DNA of 64,000 nucleotides from assembly GCF_007833795.1 (NCBI RefSeq), contig NZ_CP032702.1, positions 682,001 through 746,000 of the forward strand. Direction: 5' to 3'. The stretch comes from Candidatus Pantoea soli (GTDB lineage: Bacteria > Pseudomonadota > Gammaproteobacteria > Enterobacterales > Enterobacteriaceae). Both the position numbers and the translations under genes were made by a program. The first letter of the stretch is position 1. Every line of letters begins with the position of its first letter. This document shows, piece after piece, positions 1-9,860 of this stretch. Below the pieces are notes generated by a model. The model made no database searches and had not been told where the DNA came from. It saw only the letters and a list, made by a program, of their open reading frames with translations.

Positions 1-1
1 T

Positions 2-3000
2 GACATAAAATCCATCCTGATCCTTGGCGCTGGCCCGATTGTGATTGGCCAGGCATGTGAATTTGACTACTCCGGTGCGCAGGCGTGTAAAGCGCTGCGC
101 GAAGAGGGCTACCGCGTCATTCTGGTGAACTCCAACCCGGCGACCATTATGACCGACCCGGAAATGGCCGATGCGACCTACATTGAGCCGATCCACTGGG
201 AAGTGGTGCGCAAAATCATTGAAAAAGAGCGTCCGGATGCCGTGCTGCCTACCATGGGCGGCCAGACGGCGCTGAACTGTGCGCTGGAGCTGGAACGCCA
301 GGGCGTACTGGAAGAGTTTGGTGTCACCATGATTGGTGCCACCGCGGATGCCATTGATAAAGCCGAAGATCGCCGTCGTTTTGACGTGGCGATGAAGAGT
401 ATCGGTCTGGATACTGCCCGCTCTGGTATCGCTCATACCATGGAAGAAGCACTGAAAGTGGCAGAAGAGGTCGGCTTCCCGTGCATTATTCGTCCGTCCT
501 TTACCATGGGTGGCACTGGCGGCGGTATCGCGTATAACCGTGAAGAGTTTGAAGAGATTTGCGAGCGCGGCCTGGACCTGTCGCCCACCAATGAGTTGCT
601 GATTGATGAGTCGCTGATTGGCTGGAAAGAGTATGAGATGGAAGTGGTGCGTGATAAGAACGATAACTGCATCATCGTCTGCTCGATCGAAAACTTTGAC
701 GCCATGGGCATTCACACCGGCGACTCCATTACCGTCGCGCCGGCGCAGACCCTGACCGATAAAGAGTACCAAATCATGCGTAACGCCTCACTGGCGGTAC
801 TGCGTGAAATTGGCGTGGAAACCGGTGGCTCCAACGTGCAGTTCTCGGTCAACCCGAAGGACGGCCGTCTGATTGTGATTGAGATGAACCCGCGCGTGTC
901 ACGTTCTTCGGCACTGGCGTCAAAAGCCACCGGCTTCCCGATTGCCAAAGTCGCGGCGAAACTGGCGGTGGGCTTTACCCTTGATGAACTGATGAATGAC
1001 ATCACCGGTGGTCGTACGCCGGCGTCGTTTGAACCCTCTATCGACTACGTCGTGACCAAAATCCCACGCTTCAACTTCGAGAAGTTCGCCGGCGCCAACG
1101 ATCGCCTGACCACGCAGATGAAATCGGTCGGGGAAGTGATGGCGATTGGCCGCACCTTCCAGGAGTCGATGCAGAAAGCCCTGCGCGGACTGGAAGTGGG
1201 CGCGAACGGCTTTGACCCGAAAGTGAACCTTGACGATGCCGATGCGCTGACGCGTATCCGTCGCGAGCTGAAAGATGCAGGTTCGGACCGTATCTGGTAC
1301 ATCGCCGACGCGTTCCGTGCCGGGATGTCAGTGGACGGCGTGTTTAACCTCACCAACATTGACCGCTGGTTCCTGGTGCAGATTGAAGAGCTGGTGCGCC
1401 TGGAAGAGCAGGTTGCGCGCGAAGGCGTCAACGCGCTGGACGCGGCCTTCCTGCGTGCGCTGAAGCGCAAGGGCTTTGCCGATGCACGTCTGGCCGCGCT
1501 GGCGGGTGTGGCAGAAGGCGAAATCCGTAAGCTGCGTCAGCAGTACAACCTGCACCCGGTTTATAAACGCGTGGACACCTGCGCCGCTGAGTTTGCCACC
1601 GATACCGCCTATATGTACTCCACTTATGAAGAAGAGTGCGAAGCAAATCCAACCCACGGCCGTGACAAAATCATGGTGCTGGGCGGCGGGCCAAACCGTA
1701 TCGGTCAGGGCATTGAATTTGACTACTGCTGCGTGCATGCCGCACTGGCGCTGCGCGAAGACGGTTACGAAACCATTATGGTGAACTGTAACCCGGAAAC
1801 CGTTTCAACCGACTACGATACCTCCGATCGCCTCTACTTTGAGCCGGTGACGCTGGAAGACGTGCTGGAAATCGTACGCATCGAGCAGCCAAAAGGCGTC
1901 ATTGTACAGTACGGCGGCCAGACGCCGCTGAAACTGGCGCGCGCGCTGGAAGCAGCAGGCGTGCCGGTCATCGGCACCAGCCCGGATGCCATTGACCGTG
2001 CGGAGGACCGTGAGCGCTTCCAGCAGGCGGTTGAGCGCCTGAGCCTGAAGCAGCCGGCCAACGCCACCGTGACGACGCTGGAGCAGGCGGTGGAAAAAGC
2101 GGTCGGTATCGGCTATCCGCTGGTGGTGCGTCCTTCCTATGTGCTGGGCGGACGCGCAATGGAAATCGTCTACGATGAAGTTGACCTGAAGCGCTACTTC
2201 CAGACCGCGGTATCGGTCTCTAACGATGCGCCGGTTCTGCTGGATCGCTTCCTGGATGATGCGGTCGAAGTTGACGTTGACGCCATCTGCGACGGTGAAC
2301 GCGTGCTGATTGGCGGCATTATGGAACACATCGAACAGGCGGGCGTGCACTCCGGTGACTCAGCCTGTTCGCTGCCTGCTTATACGCTGAGCACCGATAT
2401 CCAGAACGTTATGCGTCAGCAGGTGGAAAAGCTGGCTTTTGAACTGAACGTACGCGGCCTGATGAACGTGCAGTTCGCGGTGAAGGACAACGAGGTTTAC
2501 CTGATTGAAGTGAACCCGCGTGCCGCGCGTACCGTGCCGTTTGTGTCCAAAGCCACCGGCGTGCCGCTGGCGAAAGTCGCCGCGCGCGTCATGGCGGGCA
2601 AAACGCTGGCGGAGCAGGGCGTGACCGAAGAGGTGATCCCGCCTTACTACTCGGTAAAAGAAGTGGTGCTGCCGTTTAACAAGTTCCAGGGCGTTGACCC
2701 GATTCTGGGGCCGGAAATGCGCTCCACCGGTGAAGTGATGGGCGTGGGCCGCACCTTTGCCGAAGCCTTTGCCAAAGCGATGCTGGGCGCGCAGAGCAAC
2801 ATGAAGAAAAGCGGCCGTGCGCTGCTGTCAGTGCGTGAAGGCGACAAGAAGCGCATTGTCGATCTGGCCGCGAAACTGCAGAAGTTTGGTTTCGAGCTGG
2901 ACGCGACGCACGGTACTGCCGTGGTGCTGGGTGAAGCCGGTATCAATCCGCGCCTGGTGAACAAGGTGCATGAGGGGCGCCCGCACATTCAGGATCGCCT

Positions 3001-3211
3001 GAAAAACGGGGAGTACACCTACATCGTTAACACCACCGCAGGCCGTCAGGCGATTGAAGATTCCAAACTGATTCGCCGCAGCGCCCTGCAGTATAAAGTG
3101 CATTACGACACCACCCTGAATGGCGGTTTCGCCACCGCCATGGCGCTGAATGCGGATCCAACGGAAAAGGTGATTTCCGTGCAGGAGATGCACGCGCAAA
3201 TCAAAGGCTGA
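2..3211 (+). CDS. carB: Carbamoyl-phosphate synthase large subunit (5' end cut by window)
   Basis: Large subunit of carbamoyl-phosphate synthase, which makes carbamoyl phosphate from ammonia (delivered by CarA from glutamine), bicarbonate and two ATP, for arginine and pyrimidine synthesis in the cytosol. The reading frame is open from base 2 ([17 protein letters not shown]), which matches E. coli CarB from about residue 6, so only about five N-terminal residues lie outside the window. Two homologous ATP-grasp halves are visible: the first carries the [17 protein letters not shown] nucleotide-fold start, and the second repeats it as [15 protein letters not shown] about 550 residues later. The C-terminal MGS-like allosteric domain ends in QEMHAQIKG. 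carA should lie just upstream. Full expected length is about 1,074 residues. No frameshift is seen. Confidence 0.98.
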   Translation, partial: DIKSILILGAGPIVIGQACEFDYSGAQACKALREEGYRVILVNSNPATIMTDPEMADATYIEPIHWEVVRKIIEKERPDAVLPTMGGQTALNCALELERQGVLEEFGVTMIGATADAIDKAEDRRRFDVAMKSIGLDTARSGIAHTMEEALKVAEEVGFPCIIRPSFTMGGTGGGIAYNREEFEEICERGLDLSPTNELLIDESLIGWKEYEMEVVRDKNDNCIIVCSIENFDAMGIHTGDSITVAPAQTLTDKEYQIMRNASLAVLREIGVETGGSNVQFSVNPKDGRLIVIEMNPRVSRSSALASKATGFPIAKVAAKLAVGFTLDELMNDITGGRTPASFEPSIDYVVTKIPRFNFEKFAGANDRLTTQMKSVGEVMAIGRTFQESMQKALRGLEVGANGFDPKVNLDDADALTRIRRELKDAGSDRIWYIADAFRAGMSVDGVFNLTNIDRWFLVQIEELVRLEEQVAREGVNALDAAFLRALKRKGFADARLAALAGVAEGEIRKLRQQYNLHPVYKRVDTCAAEFATDTAYMYSTYEEECEANPTHGRDKIMVLGGGPNRIGQGIEFDYCCVHAALALREDGYETIMVNCNPETVSTDYDTSDRLYFEPVTLEDVLEIVRIEQPKGVIVQYGGQTPLKLARALEAAGVPVIGTSPDAIDRAEDRERFQQAVERLSLKQPANATVTTLEQAVEKAVGIGYPLVVRPSYVLGGRAMEIVYDEVDLKRYFQTAVSVSNDAPVLLDRFLDDAVEVDVDAICDGERVLIGGIMEHIEQAGVHSGDSACSLPAYTLSTDIQNVMRQQVEKLAFELNVRGLMNVQFAVKDNEVYLIEVNPRAARTVPFVSKATGVPLAKVAARVMAGKTLAEQGVTEEVIPPYYSVKEVVLPFNKFQGVDPILGPEMRSTGEVMGVGRTFAEAFAKAMLGAQSNMKKSGRALLSVREGDKKRIVDLAAKLQKFGFELDATHGTAVVLGEAGINPRLVNKVHEGRPHIQDRLKNGEYTYIVNTTAGRQAIEDSKLIRRSALQYKVHYDTTLNGGFATAMALNADPTEKVISVQEMHAQIKG

Positions 3212-3232
3212 AACGGGATGTGAAGCCTGATA

Positions 3233-3261
3233 AACGGCTCCTGCGGGGGCCGTTTTTTTTT
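3233..3261 (+). terminator. Intrinsic terminator of carAB
   Basis: A 9-bp stem begins AACGGCTCC, with a TGCG loop (UNCG-type tetraloop), and is followed by nine T residues, 21 bases after the carB stop. The same 22-base hairpin occurs again at 4600, after the next gene. Confidence 0.9.
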
Positions 3262-3446
3262 GCCTGCCGGGAATAAAGCCGGTCGACTGGCGGACAAAAG
3301 TAAGATTTGACATAAGTTTTAGCAATTAATGCTGCAATATTTACATTTAAGAATAATCGCACAAAATTATAAATAGTCTCCCGGCCGGCCCAACGTACTA
3401 TGCCGCGTGCTCAACATAGGGCTTTCACCTTAACCGGGAATAAATA

Positions 3447-4589
3447 ATGAAAATGCGTGCTTTCACTCTCAGCGCAGTTGCGGCCCTGCTGGCCGCGGCG
3501 CCACTGGCCAGCCAGGCCGAAATTACCCTGCTGAAGCAGGATCCGCAGGCGGGCGCGCCGCTCAGCCGTCTTGATTTCAAAGTGGGCGGCAGCATTCGTC
3601 CGCAGTTCATGCATCAGAATGGCGTTAACGACAAATCCTACAAGCGTAACGGCTACGATGGCGGTTCGCGCTTCCGTTTCACCGCGAATTACTCTCTGTT
3701 TGATGACGTCAGCTGGGTCGGTTATTACGAGCTGGGCGTTAACTTCCCGGCGTGGTGGGACTGGGATCACCACTACAAGCGTGACGCCAATAACACCAGC
3801 CGCCGCCAGCTCTATACCGGCTTCAAAAGTGCCACGCTGGGCGAGCTCTACTTTGGTCAGCAGAATAGCGTGTACTACGATGTGGTCGGCGCGAAAACCG
3901 ACATCTGGGATTACGACATGCTGGCCCAGGCACCGGGCAATGGCATTAACGGTGACTATGACGGCTCCTACCGTTCACGCAAGATGCTGAAGTATAAAAA
4001 CACCTTCGGTGCCGCAGATGTCTATGCCGCCTACCTGTTTGCTGATAATGAATACCTGCCGGGTAACGGCCTGCGCTACAAGCGTAATGGCGGTGGCTCG
4101 CTGGGTGTGAATTACCACATCAGCAAAGATCTCGCCTGGGGCACCGCGTGGAACTATACCCGGGCGGATATGCGCAATCCGGGCAATGGCGACAGCAAGC
4201 GCTACGACCAGAATATCTACGGCACCGCATTAAGCTGGACGCCGGATAACTGGACGCTGTCAGCAGGTGCCGGCTGGTATCAGAACTACTCTCCAACGAA
4301 GCAGAACAGCGTCAGCAACTACTTTGCGGACGACGCATGGGGCGTTGAATACTTCGCCGGTTACAAATTCCCGATTGGCCAGTATGCGGTGAAATCCGTC
4401 CAGCCTTACGTGATGGGCGATCGTCTGGAGTTCGTCAACGGACGTAACTACAAGCGTATCGACAACGGTGTCGGGGTGAGCGCGCAGCTGGATTACGGCT
4501 TCCGCGTCGATTACGAATATGTCATCACCTCCAGCACCGACAAATCGCTGGGCAACGTCAATCTGGTGCGCCTGCGCTACGATTTCTGA
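3447..4589 (+). CDS. Outer-membrane porin, Gram-negative porin superfamily
   Basis: A 380-residue predicted outer-membrane beta-barrel protein. Residues 1-24 form a clear Sec signal peptide (basic MKMR, hydrophobic AVAALLAAAPLA, cleavage after SQA). The mature part is rich in alternating aromatic and polar residues typical of amphipathic strands. It ends in VRLRYDF, a terminal phenylalanine that is the usual signal for barrel assembly by the BAM complex. Length fits a 16-strand porin. Four YKR motifs (about residues 65, 110, 211 and 335) recur, probably in loops or facing the pore; this is inference. ATG follows CCGGGAATAAATA, a weak ribosome-binding site. The gene stands alone between carB and folA, where E. 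coli has unrelated genes, and has its own terminator. I cannot name its substrate. A basic lumen would favour anions or acidic sugars, but that is speculation. Confidence 0.8.
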   Translation: MKMRAFTLSAVAALLAAAPLASQAEITLLKQDPQAGAPLSRLDFKVGGSIRPQFMHQNGVNDKSYKRNGYDGGSRFRFTANYSLFDDVSWVGYYELGVNFPAWWDWDHHYKRDANNTSRRQLYTGFKSATLGELYFGQQNSVYYDVVGAKTDIWDYDMLAQAPGNGINGDYDGSYRSRKMLKYKNTFGAADVYAAYLFADNEYLPGNGLRYKRNGGGSLGVNYHISKDLAWGTAWNYTRADMRNPGNGDSKRYDQNIYGTALSWTPDNWTLSAGAGWYQNYSPTKQNSVSNYFADDAWGVEYFAGYKFPIGQYAVKSVQPYVMGDRLEFVNGRNYKRIDNGVGVSAQLDYGFRVDYEYVITSSTDKSLGNVNLVRLRYDF

Positions 4590-4599
4590 CGTTAAGATT

Positions 4600-4627
4600 A
4601 ACGGCTCCTGCGGGGGCCGTTTTCTTT
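4600..4627 (+). terminator. Terminator of the porin gene, duplicate of the carB terminator
   Basis: The same 22-base hairpin as at 3233 (9-bp stem, TGCG loop), followed by TTTCTTT, starting 11 bases after the porin stop codon. Confidence 0.85.
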
Positions 4628-4811
4628 GGTGGCCGGCGGCTTTTCTTTACAGAGGATGACGCAGCCCCGCATCATTACCCTGAGTTGTGTGGTTTCACCT
4701 GGCCCCGGTGGCGGCTCTTTCCGTTAACGGGCGGAAAGACGGAGTAAAACTCTGCCCTGGCTACAAAATGCGGTGGCATGCGGGCTTTACGCAAATAGCA
4801 GGGTCGCCCTA

Positions 4812-4840
4812 TCGACGAAAGTTTCGCCTTTACGTATCAT
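4812..4840 (+). promoter_or_regulatory. Candidate folA promoter
   Basis: TCGACG (4812-4817) and TATCAT (4835-4840) are separated by 17 bases, about 30 bases before the folA ATG. Matches to consensus are 4/6 and 5/6. The 283-base gap between the porin and folA holds nothing else I recognise apart from the porin terminator. Confidence 0.5.
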
Positions 4841-4872
4841 TGCGCCAATTTTTTCCCTGTGGGTCTTTTAAC

Positions 4873-5358
4873 ATGATTAGTTTGATCGCGGCACTGGCTG
4901 CGGATCGCATTATTGGTATGGAAAACGCCATGCCGTGGAACCTGCCAGCGGACCTCGCATGGTTCAAACGCAATACGCTGAATAAGCCGGTCATCATGGG
5001 CCGTCTGACTTTTGAATCCATTGGGCGCCCGTTACCGGGACGGCTCAACATTGTGGTAAGCAGCAAACCGGGTACCCAGGCGGGCGTGACCTGGGTGACG
5101 TCGCTGGAAGCGGCGATCGAGGCGGCGGGTGAAGCGGAAGAGATCATGGTGATTGGTGGCGGACGCATCTATGCGCAGATGCTGGCGCGCGCCGACCGGC
5201 TTTATCTGACACACATTGATGCCGAAGTGGAAGGGGATACGCAGTTCCCGGATTACGAGCCGGACGAGTGGCAGTCAACCTTCAGTGAGTTTCACGATGC
5301 GGACGCGCAAAACTCCCACAGCTACTGTTTTGAGATTCTGGACCGCCGTCGCGGATGA
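4873..5358 (+). CDS. folA: Dihydrofolate reductase
   Basis: Reduces 7,8-dihydrofolate to tetrahydrofolate with NADPH; this is the target of trimethoprim. The 161-residue product has the family length. The ATG at 4873 is chosen because [15 protein letters not shown] aligns with the E. coli N terminus, although the frame is open back to 4687. Key residues are in place: the Met20-loop [10 protein letters not shown], catalytic Asp27 (NLPADLAW), the NADPH-binding [16 protein letters not shown] and the second nucleotide loop [10 protein letters not shown]. The residues commonly altered in resistant strains (P21, D27, L28, W30) look wild type. It is monocistronic and ends at a bidirectional terminator facing apaH. 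Confidence 0.97.
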   Translation: MISLIAALAADRIIGMENAMPWNLPADLAWFKRNTLNKPVIMGRLTFESIGRPLPGRLNIVVSSKPGTQAGVTWVTSLEAAIEAAGEAEEIMVIGGGRIYAQMLARADRLYLTHIDAEVEGDTQFPDYEPDEWQSTFSEFHDADAQNSHSYCFEILDRRRG

Positions 5359-5374
5359 TGCGACGCGGCTGCTG

Positions 5375-5408
5375 AAAAAAAGCCCTGCCAGCGTGCAGGG
5401 CTTTTTTA
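5375..5408. terminator. Bidirectional terminator between folA and apaH
   Basis: A 13-bp stem beginning AAAAAAGCCCTGC with a six-base loop and A/T runs on both sides. It lies between the convergent folA and apaH stop codons and should serve both. Confidence 0.9.
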
Positions 5409-5411
5409 TTC

Positions 5412-6278
5412 TCAGGCATCATCCAGCGGGGCAGGCGCCGTGGCCATACTGCCGGTCGTTGCCCGATCGCGATTGGAAGCCTGAGTATAATAGCGCCCGG
5501 TTTCCCAGTGCAGCAGCGTCAGCGTGCCGCCCCAGCAGCAGCCGGTATCAAGGCCAATCACATGGGCTGGCGTTCCTTTACCCTCAAGTGAAGCCCAGTG
5601 ACCAAAAATTTGCGTATAGTCGCTGCTGATTTTGCCCGGAACGTTGAACCATGGCTTCAGCGGCGGCGGGGCAGAGTCCGGCGCGTCTTTACAGATCATA
5701 TCCAGCTGACCGTTCGGGAAGCAGAAACGCATCCGCGTCAGCGCGTTGGTGCTGAAGCGCAGGCGTGCCAGGCCGCTTAACTCCGGCGTCCAGTTGTTAG
5801 GCATATCGCCGTACATGGCATCGAGAAACAGCGGATAGCTGTCGCTGGAGAGCACCGCTTCCACTTCGCGCGCGCACATCCTGGCGGTCTCCAGGTCCCA
5901 CTGCGGCGTGATACCGGCATGAGCCATCAGCAGCTTTTTCTCCTCATCGGCCTGCAGCAGCGGCTGGCGGCGCAGCCAGTTAATCAGCTCATCAGCATCC
6001 TCAGCTTCCAGCAGCGGCGTGAGGCGATCTTTGGGCTTATTGCGGCTGATACCGGCAAACACCGCCAGCAGATGCAGGTCATGGTTACCGAGTACCATGC
6101 GTACGCAGTCGCCGAGCGATTTCACATAGCGCAGCACCTCCAGCGAACCGGGGCCGCGCGCCACCAGGTCGCCGGTCAGCCACAGTTCGTCCTGCTGCGG
6201 ATCAAAATCCACCTGCGCCAGCAGGGCGCGAAGCTCGTCATAACAGCCGTGAATATCGCCAATCAGGTATGTGCTCAT
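5412..6278 (-). CDS. apaH: Diadenosine tetraphosphatase (symmetrical)
   Basis: Hydrolyses Ap4A to two ADP and removes Np4N caps from RNA; a PPP-type metallophosphatase. The 288-residue product shows the calcineurin-like motifs in order: GDIHG near the N terminus, [14 protein letters not shown] and MAHAGI. Two in-frame ATGs lie six bases apart. I choose the inner one (MSTYLIGD) because GGA lies nine bases upstream and the length then matches the family. The C-terminal dozen residues (from ASNRDR onward) differ from E. coli, as expected for a variable tail. It is the last gene of the lptD-surA-pdxA-rsmA-apaG-apaH series. Confidence 0.96.
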   Translation of the reverse strand: MSTYLIGDIHGCYDELRALLAQVDFDPQQDELWLTGDLVARGPGSLEVLRYVKSLGDCVRMVLGNHDLHLLAVFAGISRNKPKDRLTPLLEAEDADELINWLRRQPLLQADEEKKLLMAHAGITPQWDLETARMCAREVEAVLSSDSYPLFLDAMYGDMPNNWTPELSGLARLRFSTNALTRMRFCFPNGQLDMICKDAPDSAPPPLKPWFNVPGKISSDYTQIFGHWASLEGKGTPAHVIGLDTGCCWGGTLTLLHWETGRYYTQASNRDRATTGSMATAPAPLDDA

Positions 6279-6301
6279 TAACATCAGTCCGATAAAACGC
6301 G

Positions 6302-6322
6302 CCGCCCGGACAGGCCGGGCGG
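6302..6322 (-). repeat. GC-only hairpin between apaG and apaH
   Basis: A perfect 8-bp inverted repeat, CCGCCCGG / CCGGGCGG, with a five-base loop in the 51-base apaG-apaH gap. No T run follows it, so it is more likely an mRNA stability or processing element than a terminator. Confidence 0.45.
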
Positions 6323-6329
6323 AGAGGAA

Positions 6330-6707
6330 TTAGTGAATGTGGGTTTGTACGGCGAGGCGGAACACCGGGATTTCCACGCGGAACGATTCGCCTTCCGCGT
6401 CAACCATCACGTAGTGCCCCTGCATGGTGCCCATCGGCGTTTCGAGAATCGCGCCGCTGGTGTACTGGAATTCGCTGCCCGGCGCGATGTGCGGCTGTTC
6501 GCCCACCACACCTTCACCCTGGACTTCCGTCTCACGGCCATTGCCGTTGGTGATCAGCCAGTAGCGGCTGAGCAGCTGTACGCTGTTGCGTCCAAGATTC
6601 CGGACAGTGATGGTGTAGGCAAACACGTAACGATCCTCTTCAGGAGAGGATTGCGACTCCACGTACTGACTCAGCACGTGGACACAAACGCGGGCCATTT
6701 CACTCAT
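6330..6707 (-). CDS. apaG: ApaG domain protein (Co2+/Mg2+ efflux-associated)
   Basis: A small beta-sandwich protein (DUF525 fold) of 125 residues, the same length as E. coli ApaG. Its biochemical role is poorly defined; names in use refer to cobalt/magnesium efflux phenotypes. The start at [11 protein letters not shown], five bases after the rsmA stop, fits the family length; the frame is open upstream but there it lies inside rsmA. Conserved blocks are [39 protein letters not shown] and [20 protein letters not shown]. Close coupling to rsmA and apaH implies one transcript. Confidence 0.95.
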   Translation of the reverse strand: MSEMARVCVHVLSQYVESQSSPEEDRYVFAYTITVRNLGRNSVQLLSRYWLITNGNGRETEVQGEGVVGEQPHIAPGSEFQYTSGAILETPMGTMQGHYVMVDAEGESFRVEIPVFRLAVQTHIH

Positions 6708-6711
6708 GCAC

Positions 6712-7536
6712 TCAGTTCTCCGCAGTCTCTGCCTGATGATTGCCAAGCCAGTTGGCCAGCTGACAATACTGCGCCACGGTGACGTTTTCCGCACGCAGCG
6801 AGGCATCAATATTCAGTTCATCCAGCGCACCGGCCGTGAACAGATGGCCCAGGCTGTTGCGCAGTGTTTTACGGCGCTGGCCAAAGGCTTCGGTGGTGAT
6901 ACGGCTCAGCAGGCGGACATCGCTGACCGGATGCGGCGGCTGGCTGAACGGCACCAGACGCACCACCGCGGAATCCACTTTAGGTGGGGGCGTAAAAGCG
7001 TGTGGGGGCACTTCCAGCACAGGAATAACCTGACAGTAATACTGTGCCATAACGCTGAGACGGCCGTAGGCTTTGCTGCCCGGACCGGCGACGAGGCGAT
7101 TCACCACCTCTTTCTGCAGCATGAAGTGCATGTCTTTAATCGAACCAGTATAGCTGAAAAGGTGGAACATCAGCGGCGTGGAAATGTTGTAAGGCAGATT
7201 ACCAAATACGCGCAGCGGCTGACCCTTCTCCTGCGCCAGCGCCGAGAAATCAAAGGTCATGGCGTCCTGCTGATAAATGGTCAGCTTAGGGCCGAGGAAC
7301 GGGTGGGTCTGCAAACGCACGGCAAGATCGCGGTCCAGCTCTACCACGGTCAGCGCATCCAGGCGTTCGCCTACCGGCTCGGTTAAGGCACCCAGGCCGG
7401 GACCAATCTCCACCAGCGCTTCCCCTTTCTGCGGGTGAATAGCGGAGACAATGCTGTCGATAATGTACTGATCGTTCAGGAAGTTCTGCCCGAAACGTTT
7501 ACGGGCGTAATGCCCCTGATGGACGCGATTATTCAT
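6712..7536 (-). CDS. rsmA: 16S rRNA (adenine1518-N6/adenine1519-N6)-dimethyltransferase
   Basis: KsgA/RsmA dimethylates two adjacent adenosines in the 3'-terminal hairpin of 16S rRNA during late 30S assembly, using S-adenosylmethionine. The 274-residue product shows the Rossmann SAM motif [10 protein letters not shown], acidic motif II (VVELDRDL), the QQDAMTFDF adenine contact and the catalytic NLPYN motif, followed by a C-terminal helical domain. Loss of the enzyme gives kasugamycin resistance in E. coli. The ATG overlaps the last eight bases of pdxA, indicating translational coupling. Confidence 0.97.
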   Translation of the reverse strand: MNNRVHQGHYARKRFGQNFLNDQYIIDSIVSAIHPQKGEALVEIGPGLGALTEPVGERLDALTVVELDRDLAVRLQTHPFLGPKLTIYQQDAMTFDFSALAQEKGQPLRVFGNLPYNISTPLMFHLFSYTGSIKDMHFMLQKEVVNRLVAGPGSKAYGRLSVMAQYYCQVIPVLEVPPHAFTPPPKVDSAVVRLVPFSQPPHPVSDVRLLSRITTEAFGQRRKTLRNSLGHLFTAGALDELNIDASLRAENVTVAQYCQLANWLGNHQAETAEN

Positions 7537-8521
7537 TACTGCTCTTGATCATAGTGATGGCGAGATTAAGCGCCGTGATAAAGCTGCCCGGTTCGGCTTT
7601 GCCCAGTCCCGCCAGTTCCAGCGCGGTACCGTGGTCAACAGATGTCCGGATAAAGGGCAGGCCGAGGGTGATATTCACCGCGCGGCCAAACCCCTGAAAT
7701 TTTAGCACCGGCAGGCCCTGGTCGTGATACATCGCCAGAACGGCATCGGCATGCTGCAGATATTTAGGCTGAAACAGCGTATCGGCCGGTAGCGGGCCGG
7801 TGAGCTGGATACCGCGCTGACGCAGTTCGTCGAGCGCCGGTATGATGGTGTCAATCTCTTCGCGGCCCATGTGGCCGCTCTCGCCCGCGTGCGGATTCAG
7901 GCCGCAGACAAAGATGTGCGGATGCGGCAGGCCAAACTTCCGCTGTAAATCCTGGTGCAGAATGGTGATCACTTCATGCAGGCTGTCGCGTGTGATCGCC
8001 GCCGACACATCTTTCAGCGGCAGGTGCGTAGTCGCCAGGGCCACCCGCAGCGCTTCGGTCGCCAGCATCATTACCACGCGGTCGCCACCGGCGCGCTCGG
8101 CAAAAAACTCAGTGTGGCCGGTGAAGGGCATACCGGCATCGTTGATTACGCCCTTATGCACCGGCCCGGTGATCAGCGCGGCGAACTCTCCGGCCAGGCA
8201 GCCATCGCAGGCACGCGCCAGGGTATTCAGTACAGAGTGGCCGTTCGCAACGTTCAGCTCGCCGGGCGTGACCGCCGCGGCCGTATCCACCTGCAGCAGC
8301 GTCAGAGTACCCGCCTGCTGCGGCTGTGGCGGGCGCTCAGGCTGATAGTCGTGCAGCGTCAGCGGCAGACCGAGCAGGGCGGCGCGCTGACGCAGCATGT
8401 TGCCGTCAGCACAGACCACCAGTTCAACCGGCCAGTTTTGCTGTGCCAGCTGAACGGTGAGATCGGGGCCAATCCCGGCGGGCTCGCCGGGGGTGATCAC
8501 GACGCGGGCGTTACTGTGCAT
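7529..8521 (-). CDS. pdxA: 4-hydroxythreonine-4-phosphate dehydrogenase
   Basis: NAD-dependent oxidation of 4-phosphohydroxy-L-threonine in pyridoxal 5'-phosphate synthesis. The 330-residue product starts with [15 protein letters not shown] and has the metal-binding histidines in [16 protein letters not shown] and [11 protein letters not shown], plus the substrate loop [18 protein letters not shown]. Two ATGs six bases apart are possible (8527 and 8521). I prefer the inner one because the N terminus then has the E. coli length. Either way the start lies inside the surA 3' end, and the stop overlaps rsmA. Confidence 0.95.
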   Translation of the reverse strand: MHSNARVVITPGEPAGIGPDLTVQLAQQNWPVELVVCADGNMLRQRAALLGLPLTLHDYQPERPPQPQQAGTLTLLQVDTAAAVTPGELNVANGHSVLNTLARACDGCLAGEFAALITGPVHKGVINDAGMPFTGHTEFFAERAGGDRVVMMLATEALRVALATTHLPLKDVSAAITRDSLHEVITILHQDLQRKFGLPHPHIFVCGLNPHAGESGHMGREEIDTIIPALDELRQRGIQLTGPLPADTLFQPKYLQHADAVLAMYHDQGLPVLKFQGFGRAVNITLGLPFIRTSVDHGTALELAGLGKAEPGSFITALNLAITMIKSSNE

Positions 8522-9806
8522 TGCCATCCAGAATTTTCACATAGGCGCTGGCGCGCTGTTCCTGCATCCAGGTTTGCGCTTCTTCCGCAAACTTGCGGTT
8601 GAACAGCAGACGGTAAGCGCGCTCTTTCTGCGCGGCGTCAGTTTTGTCCACCCGGCGGCTGTCCAGCAGTTGAATCAGGTGCCAGCCAAAAGAGGAGTGC
8701 ACCGGCGCAGAGACCTGGCCTTTCTGCAGCTTCAGCAGCGCATCGCGGAAGGCCGGATCGTAGATGTCCGGAGACGCCCAGCCAAGATCGCCGCCCTGGT
8801 TAGCGGAACCCGGATCGTCAGAGAACTGCTTAGCCGCGGCGGCAAAGGTGGTTTTACCGCTTTTGATATCCGCTGCGATCTGCTCAATCTTCTGGCGTGC
8901 CTGATCGTCGCTGAGAATCGGCGATGGCTTCAGCAGAATATGGCGGGCATGGACTTCAGTCACCGAAATGTTTTTGCTCTCGCCGCGCAGATCGTTCACT
9001 TTCAGGATGTGGAAGCCCACACCGGAACGAATCGGGCCGACGATATCGCCTTTCTTCGCGGTGCTCAGCGCCTGCGAGAACAGCGTTGGCAGCTCTTCGA
9101 TTTTACCCCAGCCCATATTGCCGCCTTTCAGCGCCTGCGGATCGGCAGAGTAAGTTACCGCGAGTTTGCCAAAGTCGGCACCGCCCTTGAGCTCACCCAC
9201 CAGCTGACGCGCCAGCGCCTCCTGGTCATCGACCTGCTGCTGCGTCGGGTTCTCCGGCAGCGGCAGCAGAATCTGGCTGATGTTCAGTTCGGTGCCCTGC
9301 GTGTTCTGCGAGCCAATCTGGGCGGCCAGCGTGTCCACTTCCTGCGGCAGAATGGTGACGCGACGGCGTACTTCATTGTTACGCACTTCGGAGATCAGCA
9401 TCTCTTTGCGGATCTGCGTGCGGTAATCGCTGTAGTTCATGCCATCATAGGCCAGACGACTGCGCAGCTGATCAACCGACATGCGGTTTTGCGCGGCGAT
9501 GTTCTGAATGGCCTGATCCAGCTGCTGATCGCTAACCTGCAGCCCGGCTTTCTCGCCCATCTGCAGAATGATGTTATCCATGACCTGGCGTTCAAGGATC
9601 TGATGACGCAACGTTTTGTCATCGGGTAATTGCTGACCGGCCTGCTGCGCCTGGGATTTCACCGTGCGCATCATGTTGTCCACGTCACTCTCCAGCACCA
9701 CGCCGTTATTGACGACTGCGGCAACTTTATCGACCACCTGTGGGGCTGCGAACGCAGTGTTAGCGGTTATCGCCACACCAAGAATCAGCATTCTCCAGTT
9801 CTTCAT
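8511..9806 (-). CDS. surA: Periplasmic peptidyl-prolyl isomerase and outer-membrane protein chaperone
   Basis: Escorts unfolded beta-barrel proteins across the periplasm to the BAM complex; LptD is a known client. The 431-residue product has a signal peptide (residues 1-20, cleavage TAFA|APQ), an N-terminal chaperone region, and two parvulin domains recognisable by the repeated pattern of HILL...[16 protein letters not shown] and ISQILL...[15 protein letters not shown], then a short C-terminal helix. The gene is directly downstream of lptD, pairing a chaperone with its client as in other enterics. It overlaps the pdxA start. Confidence 0.98.
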   Translation of the reverse strand: MKNWRMLILGVAITANTAFAAPQVVDKVAAVVNNGVVLESDVDNMMRTVKSQAQQAGQQLPDDKTLRHQILERQVMDNIILQMGEKAGLQVSDQQLDQAIQNIAAQNRMSVDQLRSRLAYDGMNYSDYRTQIRKEMLISEVRNNEVRRRVTILPQEVDTLAAQIGSQNTQGTELNISQILLPLPENPTQQQVDDQEALARQLVGELKGGADFGKLAVTYSADPQALKGGNMGWGKIEELPTLFSQALSTAKKGDIVGPIRSGVGFHILKVNDLRGESKNISVTEVHARHILLKPSPILSDDQARQKIEQIAADIKSGKTTFAAAAKQFSDDPGSANQGGDLGWASPDIYDPAFRDALLKLQKGQVSAPVHSSFGWHLIQLLDSRRVDKTDAAQKERAYRLLFNRKFAEEAQTWMQEQRASAYVKILDGNAQ

Positions 9807-9860
9807 ACTTTATCCATTGTTGTTTCCGCACTGCGGGATAGCCTGTCAAACATCACAACA

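Noticed and set aside
2..3211. Internal duplication in carB
   Set aside because: The two similar halves are the ancient ATP-grasp duplication common to the whole family.
3447..4589. Horizontal acquisition of the porin judged by base composition
   Set aside because: Codon use and GC content look similar to neighbours by eye, so composition gives no support; only the duplicated terminator and the locus hint at insertion.
4687..4872. N-terminal extension of folA by 62 codons
   Set aside because: The extension has no similarity to dihydrofolate reductase and overlaps the probable promoter; the ATG at 4873 matches the family start.
8457..9629. 390-codon open frame on the plus strand opposite surA and pdxA
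   Set aside because: It is antisense to two clearly conserved genes, has no family resemblance and shows the arginine/alanine/glutamine-rich composition of a GC-driven shadow frame.
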